DNA of 56,270 nt from Planctomycetota bacterium. GTDB lineage: Bacteria > Planctomycetota > Phycisphaerae > UBA1845. The position numbers and the translations under genes were made by a program. The stretch spans positions 1-56,270 of the forward strand of contig JAJRWX010000088.1 in NCBI GenBank assembly GCA_024276605.1. The letters run 5' to 3'. Below, piece after piece: positions 43,045 to 51,938 of the stretch (the first letter of the stretch is position 1; each line of letters starts with the position of its first letter). The notes under the pieces were generated by a model. The model was not told the origin of the DNA, made no database searches, and saw only the letters and a program-made list of their open reading frames with translations.

Positions 43045-44681
43045 TAGTTGTCCCCATCCGCCAGGGCGATATCGTTCAAGCCCCAATCGTGTTCAAAGTA
43101 TGCTATCTTGATTCTACTGCGCGCCCCATCTATCCATTGTTGAATTTCTTCAGGCACATAACGTTGCACGTATGCCAATAGGGCGTCATCACTGCCGTCG
43201 CCGAACAGGTTTCGATCGGCGCTCCATATCCACGATATCGTGATAGTCTTGCGTTCTCGATCGATGACCAATCCTTTCTTCGGATTAGCCAGGAGTTTTC
43301 GAATCATTTCGTCTAGTTGTTCGTCGATCCGTTCACTGGTGAATATATCGCTGGTACGGTCGGGGCAGCTAACGGCTGCACAGCTCACGGCAAATACAAT
43401 GCGCGGATCATCAAACTTCTTGAGTAGGATTTCTTTTTCGATTTGACGCAATGCGTATTGTGATTGACCGACTTGAATACCCGGGATACCCCACGGGTTG
43501 CCGGTACTGATTTTGGCATCGGTGATTGAGGTGACCGGATAATTTTCTGCCACTAGTTTCATAGCCCCGAGATTATAGACGTTAATCCAGAAGGCCTTTT
43601 CTCGATCGCCGCCCTCAAGCTGATCCGGGTCAACTCGTTTCAGTGCGGCCAATGACTGCTCGAAGTCCGACTCCGGTTGACCAACCTCACTGGCGAGTCC
43701 GGCATAATCGAACACTGTGGTCGGTATACCGTGAATGACGACCGGCGACCGCCAGTGTCGCTTGAACATCTGTCCGAAATACCGTGAAAAATCATCCACC
43801 GCAGCCGCAGATTCGATGGTTTGGTCTTGATCGTTGAGCGGGGAAAAGCGCGAGGGGGAGGTGTTGGCGTACATAGCGGGACGATCGTAATAGGACGTGC
43901 TGGACGCCGGAAACCATCTCAGCCCGAAGTGGATAGCCGCCCAAACGTGTAGGACCATCAGCACGTACAGGATGCAGGAGATGATGATGTGGAACTTCAG
44001 CCATTTGCCGAACCACTTCTTGAACGTCTCGTGCATCTTGATCGCATATTCCAGGTCGGCGATCGATTCCGACAAGCGGAGCACGGTAGCCGGGTTGGTC
44101 ATGGTCGTGGCCGATGCGTCAACCGTCTCCGTGGCAACGTCACGAACAAAAAAGCTCGTGGCGATACGCCCCATCAGCCCGGTAAACGGTCGCAGTATTT
44201 GGGCTTGTTGGGGATCATTGGCCAGTTGAGATGCGGCTTGCTCATAGGCTTTTTGAAGACCTGTCAATATCACTTTCTTCTGACGAATCTCCGTGGAAAA
44301 CTGTTTCATCACGTAGAGACCAACAAAGCCACTAACCACGACGATGAGTGTCATCATGGTCAACACGATACCCATCGGGCTTTCAAATTTGTGCCCGGTA
44401 TGCAGTAGCACCAGGATTGGACCGATGATGCCGGCGTAAACATGCCATGCCAGCAGCGTCCGCATTGAGACGTATTTGGTCACCCATTTCTTCAACCGCT
44501 TAATGCGCTTCACGACCAGGTAGGCCAACGGCACCAGCATGAGCAGTCCGCCGCTTATGCCAAACACGCCGCCCCACAAGCTACCGGCGAAGCGCGGCGA
44601 ACGGTGAACGAGGAATCCGAGCCATACGATCAGCATCAGGATCGTCAGACCGGTGGCTAGGACGCGTTCCCGCTCTTTCAT
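43044..44681 (-). CDS. Ferric-reductase-like membrane domain fused to DUF547
   Basis: 545 residues. The N-terminal 270 residues contain several helices with paired His residues in the pattern of a transmembrane b-type cytochrome: AWHVYAGIIG and LLHTGHKF in one pair, KFHIIIS and VLHVWAAIHFG in the other. A cytoplasmic or periplasmic helical insertion lies between. From about residue 330 the DUF547 domain appears: FWINVYNLGAMKLV, NPWGIPGIQVG, DPRIVFAVSCAAVSCPD and, near the end, ISWIWSADRNLFG. DUF547 has no known biochemical role. The stop overlaps the next gene (TAATG) and the start is 4 bases after the FNR stop, so the operon is tight. Confidence 0.8.
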   Translation of the reverse strand: MKERERVLATGLTILMLIVWLGFLVHRSPRFAGSLWGGVFGISGGLLMLVPLAYLVVKRIKRLKKWVTKYVSMRTLLAWHVYAGIIGPILVLLHTGHKFESPMGIVLTMMTLIVVVSGFVGLYVMKQFSTEIRQKKVILTGLQKAYEQAASQLANDPQQAQILRPFTGLMGRIATSFFVRDVATETVDASATTMTNPATVLRLSESIADLEYAIKMHETFKKWFGKWLKFHIIISCILYVLMVLHVWAAIHFGLRWFPASSTSYYDRPAMYANTSPSRFSPLNDQDQTIESAAAVDDFSRYFGQMFKRHWRSPVVIHGIPTTVFDYAGLASEVGQPESDFEQSLAALKRVDPDQLEGGDREKAFWINVYNLGAMKLVAENYPVTSITDAKISTGNPWGIPGIQVGQSQYALRQIEKEILLKKFDDPRIVFAVSCAAVSCPDRTSDIFTSERIDEQLDEMIRKLLANPKKGLVIDRERKTITISWIWSADRNLFGDGSDDALLAYVQRYVPEEIQQWIDGARSRIKIAYFEHDWGLNDIALADGDN

Positions 44682-44685
44682 CGGA

Positions 44686-46812
44686 TCACGCCTCCACCGT
44701 CACATCGCCCGTTGGCTTGGCTTGACATGCGAGTATGATGCCGGCTTCTTTGGCGTCAGGTTCAAGGCCGTCTTCGACGTCCATCGTCACTTTGCCGGTA
44801 AGCAATTTTACCGTACACACGCCGCACATCCCAACCCGGCACGAGTTTTCGATATCGACGTCGACTCTCTCGGCTGCTTCGAGGATCGTCTCGTCGGGCA
44901 AAAATGGTGTAGATTTGCCGGAGGTCTGAAAGGTAGCGGTGGCAGCCGTCTTTTCCGTTGTAGCGGTACTCGCCTCTTCTCGCTGTGCCGTTCTGGCTTT
45001 GGGTTTCTGTTGCGAGCCGAAGTTCTCGGTGTGGATTTTATCCGAAGGTACGCCCATTTCGGCTAGTATTTTCTTCGTGCCTTCCATCATGCTCGGCGCC
45101 CCACAAAGGTGAATCCATTTCGAGGCGATATCCGGCACCTCTTTGGAAAGCAGTTCCTTGGTCAATCGTCCGCGATGATAGCCGTCGACCTCCTCTTGAA
45201 TCCGGCTCATGGCGATGACCAAGTGCAGGTTTGGGTGCCGCTCTTTAAGTCGCTGGAGTTCGGATTCAAAGATGAAATGTTCGGGGTCTCGACAGGCTGC
45301 GACGAAGTAGATGTCGCCGGGCCATCCCATATCAGTCAGGGCGCGTGTGATGCTCATCATCGGCGTGATACCCACACCGCCCGAAATGAGCACAACACTC
45401 TCCGCTTCTTGGCCGGTGAAGATAAATTTTCCACTGGGGGCCTGAATCTCAAGTGTGTCCCCCTCCTTGACCGTGTCGTGAAGATAGCGTGATCCATCAC
45501 CTTGTTCTTCGCGCTTGACGGTGATCTCGCAGTAATATCCCTGCGTCGGAGAAGATGATATCGTGTAGCTTCGCCGAATCGGTTTCTCACCGATGGGCAT
45601 GGTGACGGTGAGGAACTGGCCGGGATAATAGCTGAACGGAATGGAACCTCCGTGGCATGCGACGAGTCGGAATGTCTTGACGTCCGCCGTTTCCTGATAA
45701 ATGCGGGCGACTCTCAGACGGCACAGCTTTTTCTTGACGACACGTAGCAACCCCTGCGAAATGTCGGGGCGGCCTGACGCCTCATCCTCGGTTGCGCAGT
45801 CCTCGGCTGATTCGTCGCAACAATCGCCCGTGGCAGCCGCCGGCGTTTTTTTCGCAGGCGATGCGGTAGGACTGGAAGGTGCTACTTTCGGATTGGGCTT
45901 TGGGGGGGCTGCCACGGCTGGCATCGCAGGCGCAGCGGCTGGCGCGTCCATGGTTGTGAGTCTTTCCAGCAGTGCGGCAGCCCGGCGCATTTTGAAAAAA
46001 TACATCCAGATCGCGGAAGCCACGAAGACGGCCAGTAGGACCATGATGCTAGTGTGAAAGGCGGTCATGCCGAAGAATCGAAATCCGGGTTCGTCATTGG
46101 CCAGCGGCAGTAGATTGAGATCGCGTTGGAACCACTCAAGTGCGATATTGCGGGGTGCTTTCCCCTCGGCTATGGCTCGGTGGGCTGCCAGGCCCGTCTC
46201 AAACTGGGACAATCCTTTGCGTACTGTGGTGGTGGCCTGCTCCATCGCACGAAAATCATCGCTCGGCGCGACCCTGGCAAGTTCGCCAACGCCTTGCGAC
46301 AAGAGGGCGGCACCCTCGACCATGCGCTTGTGAGCTTTCTTCTCAAGCTCGGCACGTCTCTGGGGTGTCATATTGGGAAGCGTCATCAATTCCGGATAAA
46401 GCTCTTCCGGCGCTTTGGACCGTTTGCCCATGCCGCCACCCATACCCTTCCCCATACCACCGCCCATGCCTTTGCCCTTCCCCTTCCCCATACCGCCCCC
46501 CATCATGCCACCGCCCATACCTTTGCTTCCACCATTCTTCTGGACGGAAATGTTGGACTGCGACGGGGAGTTGGCATCCGGAGCTTGGCCTGGATGGTGT
46601 TTCTTGTGGTCTTGGGGAGATACTTGTCCGAAGGCCATATGGGGAAGCCAAACCAGTCCAATACATAGCGTCAGCAGAACAACCATGCCGGTGGAGTGGG
46701 CCATTGGTCCAAGATACCCTCGAACTGTCTTCACTTGGCGACGGTATACGCGGCTTCCATCACGGGCAGACAAGAAGTGAGACGAGCAGTATCTGAATAA
46801 TATCACTTTCAT
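44686..46812 (-). CDS. Membrane-anchored FNR with 2Fe-2S domain
   Basis: 708 residues. An N-terminal signal-like helix (about 40-62) is followed by a Met/Gly/Lys-rich stretch with MGGGM units (about 95-130), then a helical region, a membrane helix near 253-272, an Ala/Pro linker, an FAD-binding domain (RRSYTISSSPTQGYYCEITVK), an NAD-binding domain (SGGVGITPMMSI), and a 2Fe-2S ferredoxin (CRVGMCGVC and a final C near 695). The order FAD-NAD-2Fe2S is that of phthalate-dioxygenase-reductase-type enzymes. It should pass electrons from NAD(P)H to the b-type neighbour. The ATG at 46812 follows the upstream stop by 19 bases; the ATG at 46704 would give a cleaner signal peptide. Confidence 0.82.
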   Translation of the reverse strand: MKVILFRYCSSHFLSARDGSRVYRRQVKTVRGYLGPMAHSTGMVVLLTLCIGLVWLPHMAFGQVSPQDHKKHHPGQAPDANSPSQSNISVQKNGGSKGMGGGMMGGGMGKGKGKGMGGGMGKGMGGGMGKRSKAPEELYPELMTLPNMTPQRRAELEKKAHKRMVEGAALLSQGVGELARVAPSDDFRAMEQATTTVRKGLSQFETGLAAHRAIAEGKAPRNIALEWFQRDLNLLPLANDEPGFRFFGMTAFHTSIMVLLAVFVASAIWMYFFKMRRAAALLERLTTMDAPAAAPAMPAVAAPPKPNPKVAPSSPTASPAKKTPAAATGDCCDESAEDCATEDEASGRPDISQGLLRVVKKKLCRLRVARIYQETADVKTFRLVACHGGSIPFSYYPGQFLTVTMPIGEKPIRRSYTISSSPTQGYYCEITVKREEQGDGSRYLHDTVKEGDTLEIQAPSGKFIFTGQEAESVVLISGGVGITPMMSITRALTDMGWPGDIYFVAACRDPEHFIFESELQRLKERHPNLHLVIAMSRIQEEVDGYHRGRLTKELLSKEVPDIASKWIHLCGAPSMMEGTKKILAEMGVPSDKIHTENFGSQQKPKARTAQREEASTATTEKTAATATFQTSGKSTPFLPDETILEAAERVDVDIENSCRVGMCGVCTVKLLTGKVTMDVEDGLEPDAKEAGIILACQAKPTGDVTVEA

Positions 46813-46831
46813 GGATTTTGTCTCGTATTCG

Positions 46832-47695
46832 TTACTGATCCGAATTGGTTATAGTCGATGTAGGGCTACCTTTCCCGCTCGCGCTCTGCTCTTCTCCGTG
46901 TTGGCCAACGAGTTTTTTTCGCTGCTCGTCTGTTAGCACTTTGGCTGCATCGCCGATCGCACGAATGAAAGCAATCCGTTGATCTCCCTGCAGCTTGGCG
47001 ATCTTCCGAACTTGGGCATCGATCTTGGTTGCATTGGGCTTATCGGAGCCGGTGAGTATCCATAGTTCCTGCTCGGCCTCTTCGATCTGTCGGGTTAATG
47101 TAGCCTGCTTTAGGAGGGTTTGTTCCTTGTATTGATTGAGTTTCGTTTGTTGTGTCTGGGAGAGCGTGATGTGTTCACCGTGATCGAGGAAGAAACCTGT
47201 TGAGCCGATGTGATAAATGTGTGACGCACCGGGAAAGCCGGGCAGTGCTGATGGCATGGCCATGCTTGCTCTCTTGGGCATGCGGCCCATCATCCCCATG
47301 CCCTTGCCTCCCATCATGCCTTTCCTCATCTTTTTGCCCTTGGCGGACATCTTACCCTTCCCCATTTTTTTGCCCGACATCATGCCCATCTTCTTGCCGC
47401 GCTTCATTCCCCCCATGCCGGACATCCCCTTCATGCTGCCCTTAGCCATCATCCCTTCTTTTTTCGGTGTGGCTTTGCCTTGGTGATTTTCTTTCAGTGC
47501 AGCTTCCAACTTCGCAACCTTGGCGCGCAACGCCGCCAACTCTTGATTCAACGACTTAGGAGCCGTCGAAGATGCGTGAGCCTGATTATTTTTCTGCTTC
47601 CCATCGTCCCCCGACCACGCCGTCTGCGGTTGAGCAAGAACGACGAAGCTCCCAAGAAGAAGCGCGCGCGTGATGGTTGAAACGTGTTTCATCAT
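46832..47695 (-). CDS. Spy/CpxP-like periplasmic protein with Met-rich centre
   Basis: The ATG at 47695 has AGGAG five bases upstream; an ATG at 47692 is alternative. A signal peptide is followed by a short coiled coil (LNQELAALRAKVAKLEAAL), then a Lys/Gly/Met-rich stretch of about 60 residues (repeats such as GKKMGKGKM). The C-terminal half is helical, with ITLSQTQQTKLNQYKEQ, LTRQIEEAEQELW and LTDEQRKKLVGQ, the LTxxQ pattern of Spy/CpxP. Such proteins bind misfolded proteins or metals in the periplasm. The Met content suggests copper or other soft metals, as in the FNR next to it. Confidence 0.75.
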   Translation of the reverse strand: MMKHVSTITRALLLGSFVVLAQPQTAWSGDDGKQKNNQAHASSTAPKSLNQELAALRAKVAKLEAALKENHQGKATPKKEGMMAKGSMKGMSGMGGMKRGKKMGMMSGKKMGKGKMSAKGKKMRKGMMGGKGMGMMGRMPKRASMAMPSALPGFPGASHIYHIGSTGFFLDHGEHITLSQTQQTKLNQYKEQTLLKQATLTRQIEEAEQELWILTGSDKPNATKIDAQVRKIAKLQGDQRIAFIRAIGDAAKVLTDEQRKKLVGQHGEEQSASGKGSPTSTITNSDQ

Positions 47696-48053
47696 TTTTC
47701 TCCTGTGTTTGTATGGCGGGGCTTCGCGCTCACTCAATGAAGGTGTTAGCGCGTCGCAAACCCTATGCCTTTACGGCTGGCCTTTTGCTAGCAACCAACC
47801 TGCTTCCAACTGTCCTACCACGTACTCATGTTAGTCCATCGTCCATTTGGACCTGTTATGTTTTCTGCATCAGTTGCAGATTTAGTTTTCCGGATTATGC
47901 GGTTACAGTTTGTCAGCTCAGTTCAGCGTACTCGCTGGAGGCTGGGTTGCCCACCTGTGAATGAATGGTGCAAGCGAACGCCCAGCGAAACGCAAAAACA
48001 GTTCGCTTTCCACGTCAAATCCAAGGTGGCCGGACATAACCACCTATGTTTGA
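47696..48053. other. Gene-free region with operon promoter
   Basis: About 360 bases between cytochrome b and the Spy-like gene. The promoter for the Spy-FNR-DUF547-cytochrome operon must lie here. I see no convincing boxes and no gene. Confidence 0.4.
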
Positions 48054-49784
48054 TCATTCCTGGGATTGAAGGAACGCGACAAGCGCTGCCCGTTCTTCAT
48101 CCCACAATTCGAAGTTCTTCATTGAGGTTCCGGGTATCACCGCTTCCGGCTCACGAAGAAACGCGTCCAGGTATGCGGTCTTGAGTCGCGTACCCACGTG
48201 GGTCAGATCTGGTCCGATGCGGTTACCCTCCGACTCGACCACATGACATCCCAAGCACTGATAATTGGCGAACAGCCGCTTTCCTTCAGCGATTTGCTCG
48301 GGTGTCCCTTTTGGCTCGGTAGGAACGGGCACAAAACGATCTACATCCGTCTGTGTGGCTAGATACGACGCCAGCGCACGTGCTTCTCCGTTTGACAGGC
48401 GAAAGTCCGGCATTCTTAGTAGCGGGCGGACACCGTCGGCCTGATAGCGAATCGGATGTGGTGCTACGAGATAATCCCGCATCCAATCTTCTTGGAGTTT
48501 ACTACCAGCATAGCTCAGGTCCGGGGGTAAGCCGGGGATTATTTCATTCCGTTCCGGCCCGTGACAAGCGTCACACCTCATTGTGACGTAGAGCCGTTCA
48601 CCATTGCGAACCAAGTCGTCAGAACTTTCCGAAACGACCTCTGCCGACTCTTTCGTGGGTGAGAATGGCACCGTTTGTAAATCGGCCATCCGACCTTCTT
48701 CTTCTTGGACGGCTGCGAAGCCCGCGAAAGTCATCCCTAGTACTGTGATCGCACAAACTACCCCGAGCATCAGGGCGACGGGTCGTGATCGAAGCCGACG
48801 TTCGTTATTGCGATCCAACCACGGCCAGGTAAGAAGCAACACGGCGGAGAGGCCCGGGATGACTGCCGTGCCCAGGATCTGCCATTTTCCTTGAAAGATG
48901 CGAAGCAAGTGCTGAAGACCAAGGAAGTACCAATCCGGACGCGGTACATATGTCGAATTGGTCGGATCAGCTTTGGCCTCCAACGGTGCGCCGATCCAGA
49001 CGGCCATCACACACACGATTACTAACGCGACGAGAATGGCTACGGTATCTTTCATGGCCTGATACGGGAAGAATGAATACGCGGGTTGGCCCGCTGCGCC
49101 AGTCCGGGTCCATGGCGGTGTGATACCGTGACGTCTTACGAGGTAGAGATGAACGATCAACAGTATGGCTAACGCCGCAGGCAGGAGAATAACATGAGCA
49201 GAGTAGAAACGCGTGAGCGTAAAGGGACCGACATCCGCACTACCGCGGATGATCTGCAGGAGGTACGGACCAACGACTGGCAGCGATCCGGGGATCTCGG
49301 TAGCCACTTTCGTGCCGAAATAGGCCTTCAAATCCCACGGGAGCAGATACCCCGTCAAGCCAAATCCAAGGAGTACAAACAGCAGCAGTACGCCGGCAAC
49401 CCAGGTCCATCGCCTCGGTGATCGGTAAGCAGCGAACAGGAACACTCTGCCGAGATGCAGAGCAGCTACAACAATGGATGCCGAAGCCGCCCAATGATGT
49501 ACGCCGCGGATGAGTGCGCCGAAAACCACACGATCCTGAATGTAACGAACGCTTTCCCATGCCGTCGTCGTTGAAGCTGCGTAATTCAAGGACAGGAGAA
49601 CGCCCGTAACTATCTGAAGCGCAATCAGGGCGAGCAGCGTCGAGCCGAATACATGCGGCCAACCAACTCCTTTGGGCAGCCGCTCGTCGAACAGATCACG
49701 TATGGTATGTGGAAGCCGCAACCATGGCCGGATCGAGGCCTTGCCTACAGCCGTGTCGGTGGTCGAGTTAGGCTCGTGGCTCAC
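48054..49784 (-). CDS. Cytochrome b fused to diheme cytochrome c
   Basis: 576 residues. The N-terminal 340 residues are cytochrome b of a bc complex: GVHHWAASASIVVAALHLGR and FYSAHVILLPAALAILLIVH (shortened) hold the His ligands, and PDWYFLGLQHLLR is the Qo motif (PDWY where mitochondria have PEWY). A further helix precedes a C-terminal periplasmic part with CDACH and CLGCH, each followed by a Met that can serve as ligand (RMPDF and GTSMKNF). It accepts electrons from quinol and passes them on through its own hemes. The ATGA overlap with the Rieske gene shows that the two are one complex. Confidence 0.92.
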   Translation of the reverse strand: MSHEPNSTTDTAVGKASIRPWLRLPHTIRDLFDERLPKGVGWPHVFGSTLLALIALQIVTGVLLSLNYAASTTTAWESVRYIQDRVVFGALIRGVHHWAASASIVVAALHLGRVFLFAAYRSPRRWTWVAGVLLLFVLLGFGLTGYLLPWDLKAYFGTKVATEIPGSLPVVGPYLLQIIRGSADVGPFTLTRFYSAHVILLPAALAILLIVHLYLVRRHGITPPWTRTGAAGQPAYSFFPYQAMKDTVAILVALVIVCVMAVWIGAPLEAKADPTNSTYVPRPDWYFLGLQHLLRIFQGKWQILGTAVIPGLSAVLLLTWPWLDRNNERRLRSRPVALMLGVVCAITVLGMTFAGFAAVQEEEGRMADLQTVPFSPTKESAEVVSESSDDLVRNGERLYVTMRCDACHGPERNEIIPGLPPDLSYAGSKLQEDWMRDYLVAPHPIRYQADGVRPLLRMPDFRLSNGEARALASYLATQTDVDRFVPVPTEPKGTPEQIAEGKRLFANYQCLGCHVVESEGNRIGPDLTHVGTRLKTAYLDAFLREPEAVIPGTSMKNFELWDEERAALVAFLQSQE

Positions 49785-50251
49785 GTGATCTGTATCTCCA
49801 GGTTTCCATCACGGACACGCGTTTGAAATCTGCGTAGCGGCTCCGGCGGCGGCCCATCCACTACGCGACCGGACATGTCGTACTTGCCTCCGTGGCACGG
49901 ACACTCGAACAGGCTTGTAGTACCATTGAAGGCGACGTTGCAGCCCATGTGGGTGCACACGGGTGACAGGACGATAAGCTCATTCTCACTGTGTCCCACG
50001 AAAGCGACCCGGCGCGTCCGTTCCACGGAATAGCCAGCTTCATCGTCGTACTCGAATGTCATCCGTTGCGGGATTCCGGCCACAAACTTTGAGGCCTTAC
50101 CGATCGCGACCCATTGGTTGGATCGTCGTTTTAGTAGCGGCGACAACAAGTATCCGACTGCGGGCGTGGCCATGACCATCGCAACCAGGGCGTTCAAAGC
50201 CACCACCACGCGCGCAAGGAATGTCCTTCTGGACGGTTCCGACTTTATCAT
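49781..50251 (-). CDS. Rieske 2Fe-2S protein
   Basis: 156 residues. An N-terminal twin-arginine-like SRRTFLAR precedes the membrane anchor (about 12-35). The cluster ligands are in CTHMGCN and CPCHGGKYD. The sequence FDEDG-like loop is not clear, but SGRVVDGPPPEPL follows the second box as in most bc-type Rieske proteins. It forms a complex with the cytochrome b-c fusion, whose gene it overlaps by four bases. Confidence 0.95.
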   Translation of the reverse strand: MIKSEPSRRTFLARVVVALNALVAMVMATPAVGYLLSPLLKRRSNQWVAIGKASKFVAGIPQRMTFEYDDEAGYSVERTRRVAFVGHSENELIVLSPVCTHMGCNVAFNGTTSLFECPCHGGKYDMSGRVVDGPPPEPLRRFQTRVRDGNLEIQIT

Positions 50252-50356
50252 CAGATACGGTCCCCAATCTTTGCCATGCGCCGGTAAAACGCAGGCCTTA
50301 AAGTTGAATGCCCGAACAATACGAGTTGGGTCAAGCGACTGTAGTCGTTCCTGTCA

Positions 50357-51109
50357 TCAATGATCGTGATCGCTGTGGCCGTGACCGCCGTGCTTGCGTC
50401 CACTCTTTCCATGCTCCATGTGCATCTTGCCGGGGGCGTACTTCTCCGTAAACCGGAGCGTCTGCTCACCCTTACCAGGGAGGTTCTTCATGTTGATGGT
50501 GAATCTCGCGCCGCCTGCTTTCAAACCCATCAGCTCCGCTGTGGCTACAAGAAAGTCCTGCGGCATGTATTTCATACCACATTTGTCGCACTTGCCCGCT
50601 GCTTTGCCATTCTTATCGGGATGCATCGGGCACACCCAGAGCGTATCTTTGGGCACATCCTGCTTGACAAGATTCATGCCGCACTTAGTACACTTGCCGG
50701 GTTGATCGGCTATTTGGTCGGTGTGCATGGGGCAGACATATCCGTTTGGCATGCCGTGTACGAAGTTCAACGTGGTCGTCCCACGTTGTCGGTCGCGGAA
50801 ATCCACGGTACCTGTCGCCTCCACGAGACCCTTTTTCCAATGCTTAACATGGATCGGATTCTGCGCGCTGTCGTATAGGTATAGACGAACCTGGTCCGGC
50901 ATGAATACGGTCTCGACATGAAATTCTTTTGACATAGTGACCACGCCACCATGCCCCTCAGCACGCTCATGCGAGTGGCCGCTCTCCTCACCGTGTTCTT
51001 GCGCCCCATGCTCGTGTTTACTGTGGTCATGCTGTCCAAACGAGGGGTTGATGCCCAATCCAAAGGCCACCGCGCACGACAACATCATCGCCTTCACAAT
51101 ACTCTTCAT
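50357..51109 (-). CDS. Secreted heavy-metal-binding-domain protein
   Basis: The ATG at 51109 has AGGAG upstream. After a signal peptide ending near FGQHDH there is a His-rich stretch (HDHSKHEHGAQEHGEESGHS). A beta-domain follows (residues of about 65-130). Two heavy-metal-binding units are next: YVCPMHTD..PGKCTKCGMNL and WVCPMHPD..AGKCDKCGMKY. The C-terminus is again His-rich (GRKHGGHGHSDHDH). This is a metal chaperone or store outside the cytoplasm. It is upstream of the Rieske gene, with 105 bases between, on the same strand. Confidence 0.88.
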   Translation of the reverse strand: MKSIVKAMMLSCAVAFGLGINPSFGQHDHSKHEHGAQEHGEESGHSHERAEGHGGVVTMSKEFHVETVFMPDQVRLYLYDSAQNPIHVKHWKKGLVEATGTVDFRDRQRGTTTLNFVHGMPNGYVCPMHTDQIADQPGKCTKCGMNLVKQDVPKDTLWVCPMHPDKNGKAAGKCDKCGMKYMPQDFLVATAELMGLKAGGARFTINMKNLPGKGEQTLRFTEKYAPGKMHMEHGKSGRKHGGHGHSDHDH

Positions 51110-51938
51110 CTTTGATTTCTCCTGAGTGAGTTTGGACCGCACGAGGCGGAAGCCGATCTTCGGAGCCTGCGGCCCAGCCCGAACCGCCGACCGTGCCACC
51201 CGGCTCACGATGAGTCGAGGTTTCAGCTACGGTCGATTATATTAGGTTAGATGCGGTGGGATCCACTTTTCTTCCGGTTTGCAGAAAACCTTTTCGTCAG
51301 TATGGTCGCTCCGGACCCTAACTGCCAGAGCGATACGCCATATCCTGCCAAGAAACAAGGGCCAACTAGTGTTCTTACCGTGGTCAGATAGCGTCTCGAC
51401 CCGGCTATAACCACCCCTGATAACCGAGAACGTCAGTTATCCCACACGAGAGGGTCAGATTTAAGTGGTCGTCAGGTGGACATGATCACCGCCTAATTTT
51501 GATCCACCCGGAATGTAGTGGTGTAAGTATCCGAGTCGCACAACCGTAGTCATAAAGCGATTCGCGAAGTATATCGAGGCTTGTCTGTGTTGTTCCGGAG
51601 GCACTACGAGCAGAATAGCCTTGCTACCCTCGTTGAACCCGAATCATAAGCTGTGACACTGAAGTAATCAGTGGAGTCAGTCTTGTGGTTGTTGAGCTGT
51701 CGAATGAGCGGAATCTCATTCTGGCTGACTGTTAGAAAAAGAGCGCAAGCGATCGGTGGATAGGACGCGCACTCTCGTTAGGCTGAGGCTGCATCCGACC
51801 GCTTCGCTTGCGCTCCCGTCTTGACTCCTCGACCGAGCCGTCCGACTTCACGCAAGCCGGTAATCTCGTCTCGGTCGTTCTACGTTCTGTATTGGCTATC
51901 AAGTACTTCCAGTACCGTGAGAACCCAAGTTAGTTCGC
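51110..51938. other. Long gene-free region
   Basis: About 830 bases. A 12-base inverted repeat, GAGCGCAAGCGA (51741-51752) and TCGCTTGCGCTC (51804-51815), is the only structure. No reading frame has a ribosome binding site or homology. It should hold the promoter of the 51109 gene near 51120-51300. Confidence 0.4.

Noticed and set aside
46126-46796. Plus-strand frames rich in His/Pro/Ser
   Set aside because: They mirror the Met/Gly-rich FNR N-terminus and have no start signals.
51741-51815. 12-base inverted repeat
   Set aside because: The arms are 51 bases apart with no other structure and no gene next to them; it may be chance in a GC-rich stretch.
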